Below the pieces are notes generated by a model. That model was not told the DNA's origin. It searched no databases and saw only the letters and a list, made by a program, of their open reading frames with translations. Shown piece after piece: positions 1-17,710 of a stretch of DNA of 63,766 nucleotides (positions are counted from its first letter, which is position 1; each line of letters begins with the position of its first letter). Position numbers and translations under genes: made by a program. The DNA lies in assembly GCA_003134045.1 (NCBI GenBank), contig PLAH01000184.1:97425-161190 (forward strand), given 5' to 3'. The stretch comes from Gammaproteobacteria bacterium (lineage in GTDB: Bacteria; Pseudomonadota; Gammaproteobacteria; Steroidobacterales; Steroidobacteraceae).

Positions 1-1536
<1,536 letters not shown>

Positions 1537-1539
1537 TCC

Positions 1540-2400
1540 ATGGCAGGCGCTAAGGAAATCCGCACCAAGATCTCGAGTATCAAGAATACTCAGAAGATCA
1601 CGAAAGCCATGCAGATGGTTGCCGCCAGTAAAATGCGCAAGGCGCAGGAACGCATGCGCCTCGCCAGGCCGTACGCCGAGAAGCTGCGCAATGTCATCGG
1701 GCACCTGCGTCTGGCGAACCCGGACTTCAAGCACCCGTTCCTCATCGATCGGCCCATCAAGGCCTTGGGGCTCATCGTGATCGCCACCGATCGCGGCTTG
1801 GCGGGCGGCCTGAACATCAACTTGTTCAAGGCGGCGCTGAACACCATCAAGGACGCGCAGAGCAAAGGCCAGAAGATCCAGCTGTGCTTGATCGGCACCA
1901 AAGCCGTGCAATTCTTTCGCCGGCTCTCGCTGCCCATCGCGGCCTCGGCCATACACTTGGGCGACCGGCCGGAAATCGCGCAATTGATCGGCAGCGTGAA
2001 GGTGATGTTGGATCAATACCGCGCCGGCGAGATCGATCGACTGGTCCTCGTGCACAACGTATTCGTCAACACCATGACGCAGAAGGGCCGAGTCTTGCAG
2101 CTCTTGCCGGTGGAAGCCACCGACAAGAGCGACCTGCAGGAGCGCTGGGATTACATCTACGAGCCGAGTCCCGCGGAATTGCTCGACGGGATTCTGATGC
2201 GCTACGTCGAGTCGCAGGTGTACCAAGGCGCCGTCGAGAACGTGGCCAGCGAAATGGCCGCCCGCATGGTCGCCATGAAGAGTGCCACGGACAACGCCGG
2301 CGATCTCATCGCCGAACTCCAATTGATCTACAACAAGGCCCGCCAGTCCGCGATCACCACCGAGCTGTCGGAAATCGTCGGCGGCGCAGCAGCGGTATAG
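1540..2400 (+). CDS. atpG: F1 ATP synthase subunit gamma
   Basis: Central rotor stalk of F1. The 286-residue protein begins [21 protein letters not shown], the conserved N-terminal helix, and ends in the other half of the coiled coil ([23 protein letters not shown]), as in all gamma subunits. It starts three bases after atpA stops. Unlike the tight spacing elsewhere in the operon, a 206-base gap filled with hairpin-forming repeats separates it from atpD. Confidence 0.97.
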   Translation: MAGAKEIRTKISSIKNTQKITKAMQMVAASKMRKAQERMRLARPYAEKLRNVIGHLRLANPDFKHPFLIDRPIKALGLIVIATDRGLAGGLNINLFKAALNTIKDAQSKGQKIQLCLIGTKAVQFFRRLSLPIAASAIHLGDRPEIAQLIGSVKVMLDQYRAGEIDRLVLVHNVFVNTMTQKGRVLQLLPVEATDKSDLQERWDYIYEPSPAELLDGILMRYVESQVYQGAVENVASEMAARMVAMKSATDNAGDLIAELQLIYNKARQSAITTELSEIVGGAAAV

Positions 2401-2424
2401 ACGAGGTACGGGTTAAGTCTCAAC

Positions 2425-4004
<1,580 letters not shown>

Positions 4005-4022
4005 CGGATAGGGGGAGAAGTC

Positions 4023-4442
4023 ATGGCCGGTACGATTCATGTCGACATAGTCAGTCCCGAAGGCCAGATGTTCGCGGGCGAGGCGACCATGGTGTTCGCG
4101 CCCGGCGTCGAGGGCGAACTCGGCATAGCGCCGCGGCACGCTCCCCTGCTCACCACGCTCACCGCGGGCGTGGTCAGAGTGCAGACCGAGGGCCAAGACG
4201 AGCAGAGCTTCTACGTCGGCGGCGGCGCGCTCGAGATTCAGCCGCACAAGGTATCGGTGTTGGCCGATACGGCCGCGCGCGCCCGCGATCTCGATGAGGC
4301 GGCGGCCCAGGCGGCGAAGGCGCGCGCCGAGGAGGCCCTGCGCGACCGCACCGACAAGATAGACATTGCCGAAGCGCAAGCGGAACTCGCGCGTGCCATG
4401 GCACAATTGAGAGCAATCGGACACTTGCGCAAGAAGCGCTAA
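4023..4442 (+). CDS. atpC: F1 ATP synthase subunit epsilon
   Basis: Rotor subunit and intrinsic inhibitor of F1. The 139-residue product has the N-terminal beta-sandwich (HVDIVSPEGQMFAGEA, with the GELGIAPRHAPLLT signature) and an alanine-rich C-terminal pair of helices (residues about 90-139) typical of the inhibitory domain. GGGGAG immediately upstream gives a strong ribosome-binding site. Last gene of the ATP synthase block; glmU follows after 23 bases. Confidence 0.96.
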   Translation: MAGTIHVDIVSPEGQMFAGEATMVFAPGVEGELGIAPRHAPLLTTLTAGVVRVQTEGQDEQSFYVGGGALEIQPHKVSVLADTAARARDLDEAAAQAAKARAEEALRDRTDKIDIAEAQAELARAMAQLRAIGHLRKKR

Positions 4443-4465
4443 CCCTCGCGCCAACCGGGACTGTC

Positions 4466-5896
4466 ATGCAGCTCTCCGTCGTCATACTCGCAGCAGGTCA
4501 GGGAAAGCGGATGAACTCCGACTTGCCCAAGGTGCTGCAGCCGTTGGCGGGAAAACCGCTGCTGCAGCACGTGGTAGGCACGGCGCGCGAGCTCGCGCCC
4601 TCCAATATCTACGTGGTCTACGGGCATGGCGGCGCCCAAGTGCAGGCCGCGCTCGGCGATGAGCCCGTCGAGTGGATTCTGCAGGCCGATCAGTTGGGCA
4701 CCGGGCACGCCGTGATGCAGGCCATGCGGGTCATCCCCGACGACCACACGGTTCTCGTTCTCTACGGCGACGTGCCGTTGATTCGCGCGGCCTGCCTCAC
4801 CAAGCTGGTGGCGGCCGCGGCCGGCGGCACGCTGGCGCTGCTCACCGTGAACCTCGACGAAGCGGCGGGCTACGGCCGCATCGCGCGCGGCGCCGACGGC
4901 CATGTGACCGGCATCGTCGAGCACAAGGACGCCACTCCCGAACAACTGCGGATTCGCGAAGCCAATTCGGGCCTCATGGCGGCGCCCGCGGGACGGCTGC
5001 GGGAATGGCTGCTGGGTCTCGGCCGGGATAACGCACAGCGCGAATACTATTTGACCGACGTGGTGGCGGGCGCGGTGGCCGCCGGCGATCCCGTGGCCGC
5101 CATTCCGGTGGCGCACGCCGTCGAAGTCCTGGGCGTCAACGACAAGGTGCAGCTGGCGCAGGTGGAAGCGGGCTACCGCCGGGAACGCGCGGAGGAATTG
5201 ATGCTGGCGGGTGCGACTTTGGCGGACCCGTCGCGAATCGACGTGCGCGGCGAGGTTACCGTGGAGCGCGATGTGTTCATCGACGTGAACGCGGTGCTGA
5301 TCGGCAGGGTGCACCTGGGCGCGCGGGTCAGGGTGGGGCCCAACTGCCTGATCCGCGATTCGAGCGTGGGTGCCGATACCGAGATCAATGCCAACTGCGT
5401 CATCGAGGACGCCGTGGTCGCAGAGAAGTGCCGCGTCGGTCCCTTCGCTCGCTTGCGGCCCGGAACCGAACTCGCACGCGATGCCCACATCGGGAACTTT
5501 GTCGAGGTCAAGAACAGCCAGATCGGCGCCCATTCCAAGGTGAATCACTTAAGCTACGTCGGCGATGCCACCGTGGGCAGCCATGTGAACGTGGGCGCCG
5601 GCACCATCACCTGCAACTACGACGGCGCGAACAAGTGGCCGACCGTCATCGAGGACGGTGCCTTCGTCGGATCGGGCAGCATGCTGGTCGCGCCGGTGCG
5701 CATCGGCGCGAACGCCACGATCGGCGCGGGATCGACCATCAGCGAGAGCACGCCCGACGGCAAGCTCACCCTGACGCGGGCGCGGCAGACCACCATCGAT
5801 GGATGGCGCCGGCCGCTCAAACTCGATCCGCTGCAAAAAGCCGCGGCCATCGACGAGGCGCTCGCGAGCGGAGCGCCGCCGCCCAAAAAGCCCTGA
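4466..5896 (+). CDS. glmU: Bifunctional UDP-GlcNAc pyrophosphorylase / glucosamine-1-P N-acetyltransferase
   Basis: Makes UDP-N-acetylglucosamine for peptidoglycan and lipopolysaccharide: the C-terminal domain acetylates glucosamine-1-phosphate and the N-terminal domain uridylylates it. The N-terminal nucleotide-binding motif LAAGQGKRMNSDLPKVL is at residues 8-24; the C-terminal half (from about residue 250) is a left-handed beta-helix of hexapeptide repeats containing NFVEVKNS and NVGAGTITCNYDG. 476 residues is slightly longer than E. coli GlmU. It follows atpC closely, an arrangement common in gammaproteobacteria; glmS, the preceding enzyme of the pathway, lies 8.7 kb downstream. Confidence 0.97.
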   Translation: MQLSVVILAAGQGKRMNSDLPKVLQPLAGKPLLQHVVGTARELAPSNIYVVYGHGGAQVQAALGDEPVEWILQADQLGTGHAVMQAMRVIPDDHTVLVLYGDVPLIRAACLTKLVAAAAGGTLALLTVNLDEAAGYGRIARGADGHVTGIVEHKDATPEQLRIREANSGLMAAPAGRLREWLLGLGRDNAQREYYLTDVVAGAVAAGDPVAAIPVAHAVEVLGVNDKVQLAQVEAGYRRERAEELMLAGATLADPSRIDVRGEVTVERDVFIDVNAVLIGRVHLGARVRVGPNCLIRDSSVGADTEINANCVIEDAVVAEKCRVGPFARLRPGTELARDAHIGNFVEVKNSQIGAHSKVNHLSYVGDATVGSHVNVGAGTITCNYDGANKWPTVIEDGAFVGSGSMLVAPVRIGANATIGAGSTISESTPDGKLTLTRARQTTIDGWRRPLKLDPLQKAAAIDEALASGAPPPKKP

Positions 5897-5986
5897 TCCG
5901 ACGCGGCCGGCACGCGGGCCCGTGACCCTCTACGTGCAGGCGTAACGCGCAGGCGCATGGGCGTGCGGGCCGATCCAGCCGCGACT

Positions 5987-6991
5987 TCATTCGAATCGCA
6001 GCGTCTGGCCGATCGACAGTTCCCCGGCCTTGTCGAGGATCGCGCTGCCGAGTGCGATGTCGCTCAAACTCAAGCCCCGATGCCAGAACAGAATGGTCTC
6101 CTCGTCGCTCTCGCGGCCCGGCCGCAGCTTCGCCACGATCTGTCCCAGTTCGGCGTGCAGGTTCCGTTCGGTGATTTTCTCGAGGTCGACGTGTTGGCGC
6201 AGCGCGCCGTACGGCAATCCCTTGCGGCACTGCCCCCAATCGTCGACCACGACCTTGTCCATGATGTCGGTCAGGGACAATTCCACGGCGCTCATCGTGC
6301 CGTAGGGGATGACCAGCGCGCCGCGCTTGATCCATTCCGTTTTGAGCAGCGGCTGCGGCTCAGGCAGGCGCGTGGCCTCCACCACGATGTCGGCATCGCG
6401 AACGCATTCTTCCCAGCCTGCGACGGCGACGACCGGCAGTCCCAGATCCCGCGAGAGCTTCGCGGCCAGGGCCTCGCGGCTCTCGCGCCGCTTCGAGTGC
6501 ACACGGATTTCATCGAAATCGAAGAAATGGCTCAGCAGCCGGATGTTCCAGTACGACGTGCCGCGGGCGCCGACGTGGCCGAGAATCTTGCTGTCCTTGC
6601 GTGCCAGGTACCTGGCGCCGAGCGCCGTGGTGGCGCCGGTGCGCATGTCGGTGAGCGACGTCGCATTCAGAATGGCCAACGGCACGCCGGTCGCCGGATC
6701 GAACAGCGTCAGTATGGCGATCTCGGACGGCAAGCCGATCTGGTAGTTGTCGACGAAATCGCCGACCACCTTGACGCCCGCGAGCCCCAGCGGATGGATG
6801 ACACCGCGCAGCACGTTGAAGTGTCCGATGGCCGAATTCTCGGGGACCAGGTGCACGCGTGGTTCGATGACCACTTGCTTGCGTCCCTGTGCTTCCAAGC
6901 CGCCTTCCACGGCCGCCAGGATTTCCTCGTCGCGCAGCGACAGACGTTCGATGTCGGGGCCATTCAAGTAAACGATATGTAGCGGATGCAT
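5987..6991 (-). CDS. Ornithine cyclodeaminase / mu-crystallin family NAD(P)-dependent enzyme
   Basis: A 334-residue member of the ornithine cyclodeaminase/mu-crystallin family (which also includes alanine dehydrogenase, ketimine reductase and SbnB-type enzymes). The family signature around NATSLTDMRTGATTALGARYLARKDS and the following Rossmann segment ILGHVGARGTSYWNIRLL are clear, although the glycine motif is GARG rather than the usual GxGxQ. The substrate cannot be told. I prefer the ATG at 6991 over a GTG at 7015, because the upstream MFS gene then stops four bases before it. Co-transcription with the transporter suggests a catabolic pair for an amino-acid-like compound. Confidence 0.85.
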   Translation of the reverse strand: MHPLHIVYLNGPDIERLSLRDEEILAAVEGGLEAQGRKQVVIEPRVHLVPENSAIGHFNVLRGVIHPLGLAGVKVVGDFVDNYQIGLPSEIAILTLFDPATGVPLAILNATSLTDMRTGATTALGARYLARKDSKILGHVGARGTSYWNIRLLSHFFDFDEIRVHSKRRESREALAAKLSRDLGLPVVAVAGWEECVRDADIVVEATRLPEPQPLLKTEWIKRGALVIPYGTMSAVELSLTDIMDKVVVDDWGQCRKGLPYGALRQHVDLEKITERNLHAELGQIVAKLRPGRESDEETILFWHRGLSLSDIALGSAILDKAGELSIGQTLRFE

Positions 6992-6995
6992 GCGG

Positions 6996-8321
6996 TCATT
7001 GTCTCGCGTTGTCACGTTCGAGTTGGGCGAACTTGCAGAGGTCCGCCCGCGGCTCGATCAAGATCGCGGCTGCTAGCCCCAAGGCCGCGACCAGCGCACC
7101 CGCGTAAAGATACCCGGTGCGAAAACCCGCCTCCGGATTCGCGCCCACATCCACGATGAGCCCCATCACGAAGGGAGCGCACAGGCCCGCCAGCGTGTGA
7201 ATGGAATTCGTCACCCCCAGCATCGCGCCGCGTTGCGAGGCGGGCGAAATCTCGCCGATCAGCGTCGACCCCAACGTGAATATGACACTGCCGACGGAGA
7301 AGCCGAGTCCGATCAACGCCACCTTCAGGGGTCCCACCGGCAAGAACGCCATGGCCATCATCGATGCACCGGCCGTCACCACGCAGAGCGCACCCAGGAT
7401 ACCGCGCGATACGCGGCTCGATACGCCGCGGCGGATCAGCACCTGCGACAGGAGCGCGAGGCTCGGCGCGAGTATCATCTGCAGCACCGAGGGGAGGCCC
7501 ACGATCCACGCTGCCTGGGCTGGTGCGAAGTGCAGAGCCTTCATCAGGTAATTGGCGAGCCAGGTAATGTTGAGCGCAATCACCCAGTAGGCCCCGAACC
7601 CAGCCAGAAAGACGCCGATGGCGGTTCGGCTCGACATCAGCCGGCGGTAGGGAACGCGCCGTTCGGCGCCGCTGCGGGCCGTGTCGTCGTCGATGGGCCC
7701 ATCCTCGGCCACGATGAACCACAGGCAGGCCCACAGCAGGCCTGCCGCACCCAGTGCACCGAAGGCTCGATGCCAGCCATGGTGAACGATGATCCAGGTG
7801 ATCAAGGGCGCGATCACCCCGGTGCCGAAGGCCGCGCCGCAGGCGACCACGCTGGTGGGCAGCGCGCGCAGCCGGTCCGGGAACCATTTGTACACGGCGT
7901 GCAGCGCGACCGGGAAGGCCGGGCCCTCGGCAGCACCCAACACGATGCGGCTCAGGAGCAGCAGGCCGAAACTGGACGCCAGGCTCACCGGCAACAGCGC
8001 GACACCCCACACCACCGCCATCGCGAACATCAGGATCTTGGTCCGGACGCGGTTGGCCAGAAAGCCGCCGGCGACCCCGGAGATCGAAAACAACAGGAAG
8101 AACGCGCTGCCCAATTCGCCGAACTGCGTATTGGACAACCCGAGCTCGCGCATGATGGGAACGCTCGACAAACCGACGACCGCCTTGTCGGCGAAGTTCA
8201 CCAGCATGAACAGGAACACCAGGGCGACATGGATCCAGGCGCGGGTGCGGTAGGCGGCATTTTCCGGGAGGTTTGACAAGATATCTGTAGGGACGGACAA
8301 GTTACGCCATCTTTTTAACAC
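6996..8321 (-). CDS. Major facilitator superfamily transporter (ACS-like)
   Basis: A 441-residue inner-membrane protein with about twelve hydrophobic segments in two blocks and a central charged loop (near AEDGPIDDDTARSGAERRVPYRR). The first half shows the layout of the anion:cation symporter family (NFADKAVVGLSSVPIMRELGLSNTQFG, then RIVLGAAEGPAFPVALHAVYKWFP), whose members carry organic anions. It lies directly upstream of the ornithine-cyclodeaminase-like gene, with four bases between stop and start, so the two form an operon. The substrate is unknown; likely the compound on which the enzyme acts. Confidence 0.88.
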   Translation of the reverse strand: MLKRWRNLSVPTDILSNLPENAAYRTRAWIHVALVFLFMLVNFADKAVVGLSSVPIMRELGLSNTQFGELGSAFFLLFSISGVAGGFLANRVRTKILMFAMAVVWGVALLPVSLASSFGLLLLSRIVLGAAEGPAFPVALHAVYKWFPDRLRALPTSVVACGAAFGTGVIAPLITWIIVHHGWHRAFGALGAAGLLWACLWFIVAEDGPIDDDTARSGAERRVPYRRLMSSRTAIGVFLAGFGAYWVIALNITWLANYLMKALHFAPAQAAWIVGLPSVLQMILAPSLALLSQVLIRRGVSSRVSRGILGALCVVTAGASMMAMAFLPVGPLKVALIGLGFSVGSVIFTLGSTLIGEISPASQRGAMLGVTNSIHTLAGLCAPFVMGLIVDVGANPEAGFRTGYLYAGALVAALGLAAAILIEPRADLCKFAQLERDNARQ

Positions 8322-8357
8322 AGCCGCACCGGCAGATCGGCAAGCATGTACGCTCGC

Positions 8358-8393
8358 GTGAAATCACGGCGGTGGGCGCCGCAATTGTTTCAC
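8358..8393. other. Nested inverted repeat between divergent operons
   Basis: In the 178-base gap between the minus-strand MFS operon and the plus-strand efflux operon, GTGAAA (8358-8363) faces TTTCAC (8388-8393), enclosing CGGCG-GTGGG-CGCCG. It may be a binding site for a regulator of one or both operons, or chance; no adjacent regulator gene is present. The rest of the gap shows no convincing promoter. Confidence 0.3.
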
Positions 8394-8499
8394 TTGTAAC
8401 CCCCGAACCGGCCGCCGCAATGGCTACTCTCCGGTCTCGGTGGCAAACTGCGGACCTATCACTTGGGCGCCGCGCGTGCCGGTAACGATGGGTTAATGC

Positions 8500-9752
8500 A
8501 TGAGCGAAGCGCCGAACGATCCCGGACGACCTCCGAAGGGTCAGGAGTCGATTGACCGACGTGCATGGTCGCGGGCGCGGCAAGTGCGCTTTGCGGCCTT
8601 GGGCGCCGCCGGGGTGGGCGTGGTCATCGCGGCCGTGTGGCTGGGCGGCCGAATGTTCGGCGACCACGAAGCACCCGCCGCTGCGGCGCCATCTCCGCCG
8701 GGCACGTTCCGGGCTACGCCGCAGCAATTGAAGTCACTGACGATCGAGTCCGTCGCCCTGCATGGTTTCGTCAGCGAGGAATTGACGGAAGGCAAGATCG
8801 CCGTCAATGGCGACCGTGCGACGCCGGTCTTCTCGCCCTACTCGGGCCGCGTCACCCGGGTGGTCGCGGGGCTTGGCGATGCGGTGAAAGCCGGGGCGCC
8901 GCTGGCAACGGTGGAGGCGTCCGAATTCGTACAGGCGCAGAATGACCTCGCCACCGCGGCGACCCAGGTCAAGCTCGCGCGCATCAACGAGACCCGCAAA
9001 CACGCGCTGTACGACGCCAAGGGCGGCAGTCTGCAAGACTGGCAGCAAGCGCAGGCCGATCTCGCCGCCGCCGAGACCGCGCGCGACTCGGTGCGCAATC
9101 GCTTGAGGATTTTCGGCCAATCCGCTGCAGCCATCGACGCGCTCGAAGCGTCCCGTTCCATGCAGCCCTCCGCCACCATCGCGGCGCCGATCAATGGTGT
9201 GGTGGTGGACCGCCAGCTCGGGCCGGGTCAGTACCTGCAGGCCGGCAGCGGCACGCCGCTGTTCACCATCGCCGACCCGTCGAACGTGTGGCTGCTGGCG
9301 AACGTCCGCGAGGCCGACGCTGGCCAGGTGCATTTGGGGCAGGCGGTGGAGGTGCACGTGCTCGCCTATCCCAAACGCACCTTTCGCGCGCGCATCACCT
9401 ATGTCGCCGCCCTGGTCGATGCGGCGACGCACCGCTTGCCGGTGCGCGCGGAGATCGACAATCGCGACGCCGCGCTCAAGCCCGAGATGTTCGCGAACTT
9501 TCGCATCCTGACGAGCGATGCGTCCGATTCTCCCGCAGTTCCCGCATCCGCGGTGGTCTATGAAGGCGACGCCGCGCACGTATGGGTGCTCGCCGAGGAC
9601 GGCTTGCTCGCTTACCGCGCCATTCGGGTGGGCCGCAACAACGACGGACTCGTCGAAGTGCTCGATGGGATCAAGGCGGGCGAACGCATCGTCACCAAGG
9701 GCGCCCTGTTCATCGATCAGGCGGCCGGCGCGGTGGCAGTTCCCGCCTCGTC

Positions 9753-9756
<4 letters not shown>
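8500..9756 (+). CDS. RND efflux periplasmic adaptor (CusB/CzcB-like)
   Basis: Membrane-fusion protein that links the inner-membrane RND pump to the outer-membrane channel. The 418-residue product has an N-terminal membrane anchor (residues about 30-47), a biotinyl-lipoyl half-motif (VFSPYSGRVTRVVAGLGDAV), an alpha-helical hairpin (about 150-205), the matching lipoyl half (IAAPINGVVVDRQLGPGQYLQ) and beta-barrel and membrane-proximal domains. The stop overlaps the start of the pump gene (ATGA). Metal-binding N-terminal methionine/histidine clusters typical of CusB are not evident. First gene of a three-gene efflux operon. Confidence 0.92.
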
Positions 9757-12913
<3,157 letters not shown>

Positions 12914-12917
<4 letters not shown>

Positions 12918-14365
12918 AGCGGCTGGCCGCATCGCTCGCCGCCCTCGCCGTCGGCGCGTGCGTGGGACCCAATTTTCACCGGCCGGCGGAACCGTCGGTC
13001 GAACGCTATACCGCCGAGCCATTGGCCGCCGCCACCGCCTCGGCGCCCGGCGCCGGCGGCGCCGTACAGCGATTTCTGGTCGGCCAGGATGTACCGCGCA
13101 ACTGGTGGACTCTGTTCGGTTCGGATGAGCTCGATGCGCTGGTCGAGGAGGCGCTGCGGGCAAATCCCGACGTGGCCTCGGCGCAAGCCGCGCTGCGTCA
13201 GGCCCTGGAGAACACGGCTGCCCAGAAAGGATCGTACTTTCCGGCGGTGCAGGGCAGCTTCGATGCGACTCGCAATCGCGACGCGGTCGGCGTGCTGCAG
13301 CCCACGCTGAATTCCGGGACGCCGCTCTACAACTTGTTCACCCCTCAGGTGACGGTGTCCTATGTTCCCGACGTGTTCGGCGCGAATCGCCGCGCGGTGG
13401 AATCGCTGTCGGCGCAGGCCGAGGCCAGCCGCTACCAGCTCGATGCCACGTATCTCACCCTGACCGCCAACGTGGTGACCACGGCCATCCAGGAAGCCGG
13501 TTTGCGGGCGCAGATCGCGGGCACCGAGCATGTGATCGCGCTCGAGCGCGAGTCGCTCGAGGTGCTGCGCCGCGAACTCGAACTGGGCGCGGTGCCGGAA
13601 GCCGACGTCTACGCCCAGGATGCGGCGCTCGCGCAGTTGGAAGGCACGCTGCCGCCGCTCAACAAGCAGCTGTACCAGACCCGCGATCAGTTGGCCGCTC
13701 TCACCGGGCATCTGCCGGCGGACACCAAGCCGATTCGCTTCGAGCTGGATCAATTGGTGCTGCCCACCGACTTGCCGCTCGGCGTCCCTTCACAGCTGGT
13801 GGAACGCCGGCCGGACGTGCGTGCGGCCGAGGCGCAGCTGCACGCCGCCACCGCACAGGTGGGTGTTGCCATCGCGAATCTGCTGCCGCAGCTGACCATC
13901 ACCGGCAACATCGGCAGTACGGCGACGCTGCTCAGCGACCTGTTCAAGCCCGGTACGGGCTTCTGGAGCATCGGCGCCAACGCGACCCAGACGTTGTTTC
14001 AGGGCGGAACGCTCATTCACCGCAAGCGCGCCGCCGACGCCGCGCTCGATCAAGCCGGCGCCGCCTACAAGTCGGCGGTGCTGACGGCGTTCCAAAACGT
14101 CGCCGATGCCTTGCACGCGCTCGATGCCGACGCCGATGCACTGGCGGCCACGAGCCGCGCCGAGGACGCCGCACAGAAAAGCCTGGGCGTCGCCCACCAC
14201 CAGCTGGAATTGGGATCGGTCAGCTACCTGGCGCTGGTCAACTCGGAGCAGACCTACCAGCAGGCCGTGGTCGCGCTCGCCCAGGCGCGAGCCAATCGCT
14301 ACTCGGATACGGCCGCCTTGTTTCAGGCGCTGGGCGGGTCGATCGCGCCCATGGCCACGCGATAG
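12914..14365 (+). CDS. Outer-membrane efflux lipoprotein (NodT/TolC-like)
   Basis: Outer-membrane channel of the tripartite pump, 483 residues. The ATG at 12914 overlaps the pump stop (ATGA) and gives a lipoprotein signal peptide ending LAVGAC, so Cys16 would be lipidated. The body has two repeats of the outer-membrane efflux fold, with NWWTLFGSDELDALVEEALRANPD near the N-terminus and ERRPDVRAAEAQLHAA in the second half, both typical of the NodT family. Completes the operon with the adaptor and pump. Confidence 0.92.
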
Positions 14366-14571
14366 CCTGTTTTTGGAATGGCACTTATACGTCAGGGGCT
14401 AGTACACCCAGCCCGCGCGCGCCGCTAAATCTCGGCAGCCGCTCGGTGGGCAATTTAACCGCCGCTGGGGTCTATCATCATCAGCAACTGCGCAACACTT
14501 CGCTGGATTCGTCATCCCGCTGAGGCACACTAGGCGCTCCCTTTAATCTTCTCGGCCAGGAGTCGTTCGAA

Positions 14572-16407
<1,836 letters not shown>

Positions 16408-16440
16408 ATCGGTTCGCACATGGATATGCCCATATGCGTC

Positions 16441-16495
16441 GGAAATAAAGTCGTTTCCCGCGCAATAATGTCGTTTCGCGGGGAATAATGTCTTT
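16441..16495 (-). repeat. Mobile-element-like repeat, copy A
   Basis: 55 bases that match a second copy at 20080-20134 in the same orientation at 43 of 55 positions by hand alignment. Within it two direct ~20-base units stand in tandem on the plus strand: GTCGTTTCCCGCGCAATAAT and GTCGTTTCGCGGGGAATAAT. Tandem terminal repeats of this sort are found at the ends of IS21-family elements, and I suspect an end remnant of such an element, but no transposase gene is present and the family is not confirmed. It lies 34 bases after glmS. Confidence 0.7.
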
Positions 16496-16553
16496 ACTCA
16501 ACAAAATACGCAATCGAGCCTCCGGAATGCCCGACAAAGCAGACCTTAAGTAG

Positions 16554-16598
16554 GGGCTCATGATCCGAAGGTCGAAGGTTCAAAACCGGGCCCTACCA
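16554..16598 (+). pseudogene. 3' half of an initiator-tRNA-like sequence
   Basis: The stretch GGGCTCATGATCCGAAGGTCG followed by AAGGTTCAAAACC and ending CCCTACCA reproduces the anticodon arm (loop CTCATGA, anticodon CAT), variable loop and T-loop (GGTTCAAA) and CCA end of bacterial tRNA-fMet. The T-stem no longer pairs and no 5' half (D-arm) precedes it, so it is not a functional tRNA. A displaced tRNA 3' end is the usual scar of an integrative element that uses a tRNA gene as attachment site. Confidence 0.65.
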
Positions 16599-16702
16599 AT
16601 CAAATCAAGACTTGAAAAAGCGAGTCCGCCCGGAGAAAACCAGCGTGTACGGGCTGTGTAGGTCCGTGGCGCCAACCATCGCTTCCATTGGCCCGTACGC
16701 CA

Positions 16703-17710
16703 AAAGTATTCGATGTTTGAAACGTCTTTGGTTTCCTTCGGCGTCGCGGTAAGACCGATTTGGGTGGCGCCATTGAAGTATTCCAATATCTGCCGCCAGT
16801 TGGCATCCTCCGCCGCGCTCCCTCGATGGCACTCGTCGATCACGATCAGGTCGAAGAAATCTGGCGAGAATTATTTATAGACGTTCCGATCCTCTTCGGC
16901 TCCTGTGACTGCCTGGTAAAGGCAGAGGTATATCTCGAAAGATTTATCGACGGTGCGGTTAGTGATCTTCGTCATTGCCGCGCCGAAGGGCTTGAAATCG
17001 TTCGTTTTGGTCTGGTCAGCGAGGATATTGCGATCAACCAGAAACAAAATACGTTTCTTAGCGCCCGACTTCCACAATCGCCAGATGATCTGGAATGCGG
17101 TGTAAGTTTTACCGGTGCCGGTAGCCATCACAAGCAGGATGCGATCCACACCTCGCGCGATGGCCTCTACCGTACGATTGATAGCTATAAGCTGGTAGTA
17201 GCGGGGAGATCTCCGCAATCCGTCGTCGTAGTAGTCCTGCGTTGTGACCTGTTGCTGGCTAGGGGTCCACCCTTTTGCTACGCAATAACGTGCCCAGAGT
17301 GCCTCCGGAGTGGGAAACTGGTTTAGCGGGATCTCTCGCGTCACTGTGCCATTCGTTACCGTGCGGTCGTGCTCGAGAAAGGCATCACCATTTGAACTGT
17401 ATGCGAAGGGAACATCGAGGATCTCGGCATACTCCAATGCTTGTTGCATGCCTGCCCCAACCGAGAAGTTGTTGTCCTTTGCCTCGATCACCGCGAGGGG
17501 AAGGTTCGGTTTGAAGGAGAGGAGATAATCCGCTTTCTTGGCTTCGCCCCGCTTCACGGTTTTGCCGCGAACAATGACACGCCCCTTCGTAAAATAGACT
17601 TCCTCGCGGATTTGGGTCATCACGTCCCACTTATCGCCATCCGCACCGACGAGCGCCGGCGTGATGAACTTGGTGCGGATGTCCGCCTCGGTGAGGGATT
17701 TTTTGTTCAT
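16703..17710 (-). pseudogene. hsdR: Type I restriction endonuclease subunit R, nonsense-mutated and truncated
   Basis: The N-terminal endonuclease domain and the start of the helicase domain of HsdR are recognisable: [10 protein letters not shown] (PD-(D/E)XK nuclease, near residue 75), the Walker A motif [24 protein letters not shown], and, further on, the DEAH-like box IDECHRGSA and [20 protein letters not shown] stop at 16871-16873 interrupts the frame in NVYK*FSPDFFD, where homologues have a glutamine, so a single CAA to TAA change explains it. The reading frame continues open beyond to IDECHRGSA but homology ends abruptly at 16703, and unrelated sequence leading to the tRNA fragment follows. 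No functional restriction subunit can be made. Confidence 0.9.

Noticed and set aside
5897..5986. GC-rich inverted repeats between glmU and the convergent gene as a terminator
   Set aside because: Arms are short and imperfect and no U-run follows on either strand.
14366..14571. Possible glmS ribozyme upstream of glmS
   Set aside because: That ribozyme is found in Gram-positive-type leaders, and its conserved core is not recognisable here.
16554..16598. Functional tRNA-Met gene
   Set aside because: No 5' half or acceptor partner, and the T-stem does not pair.
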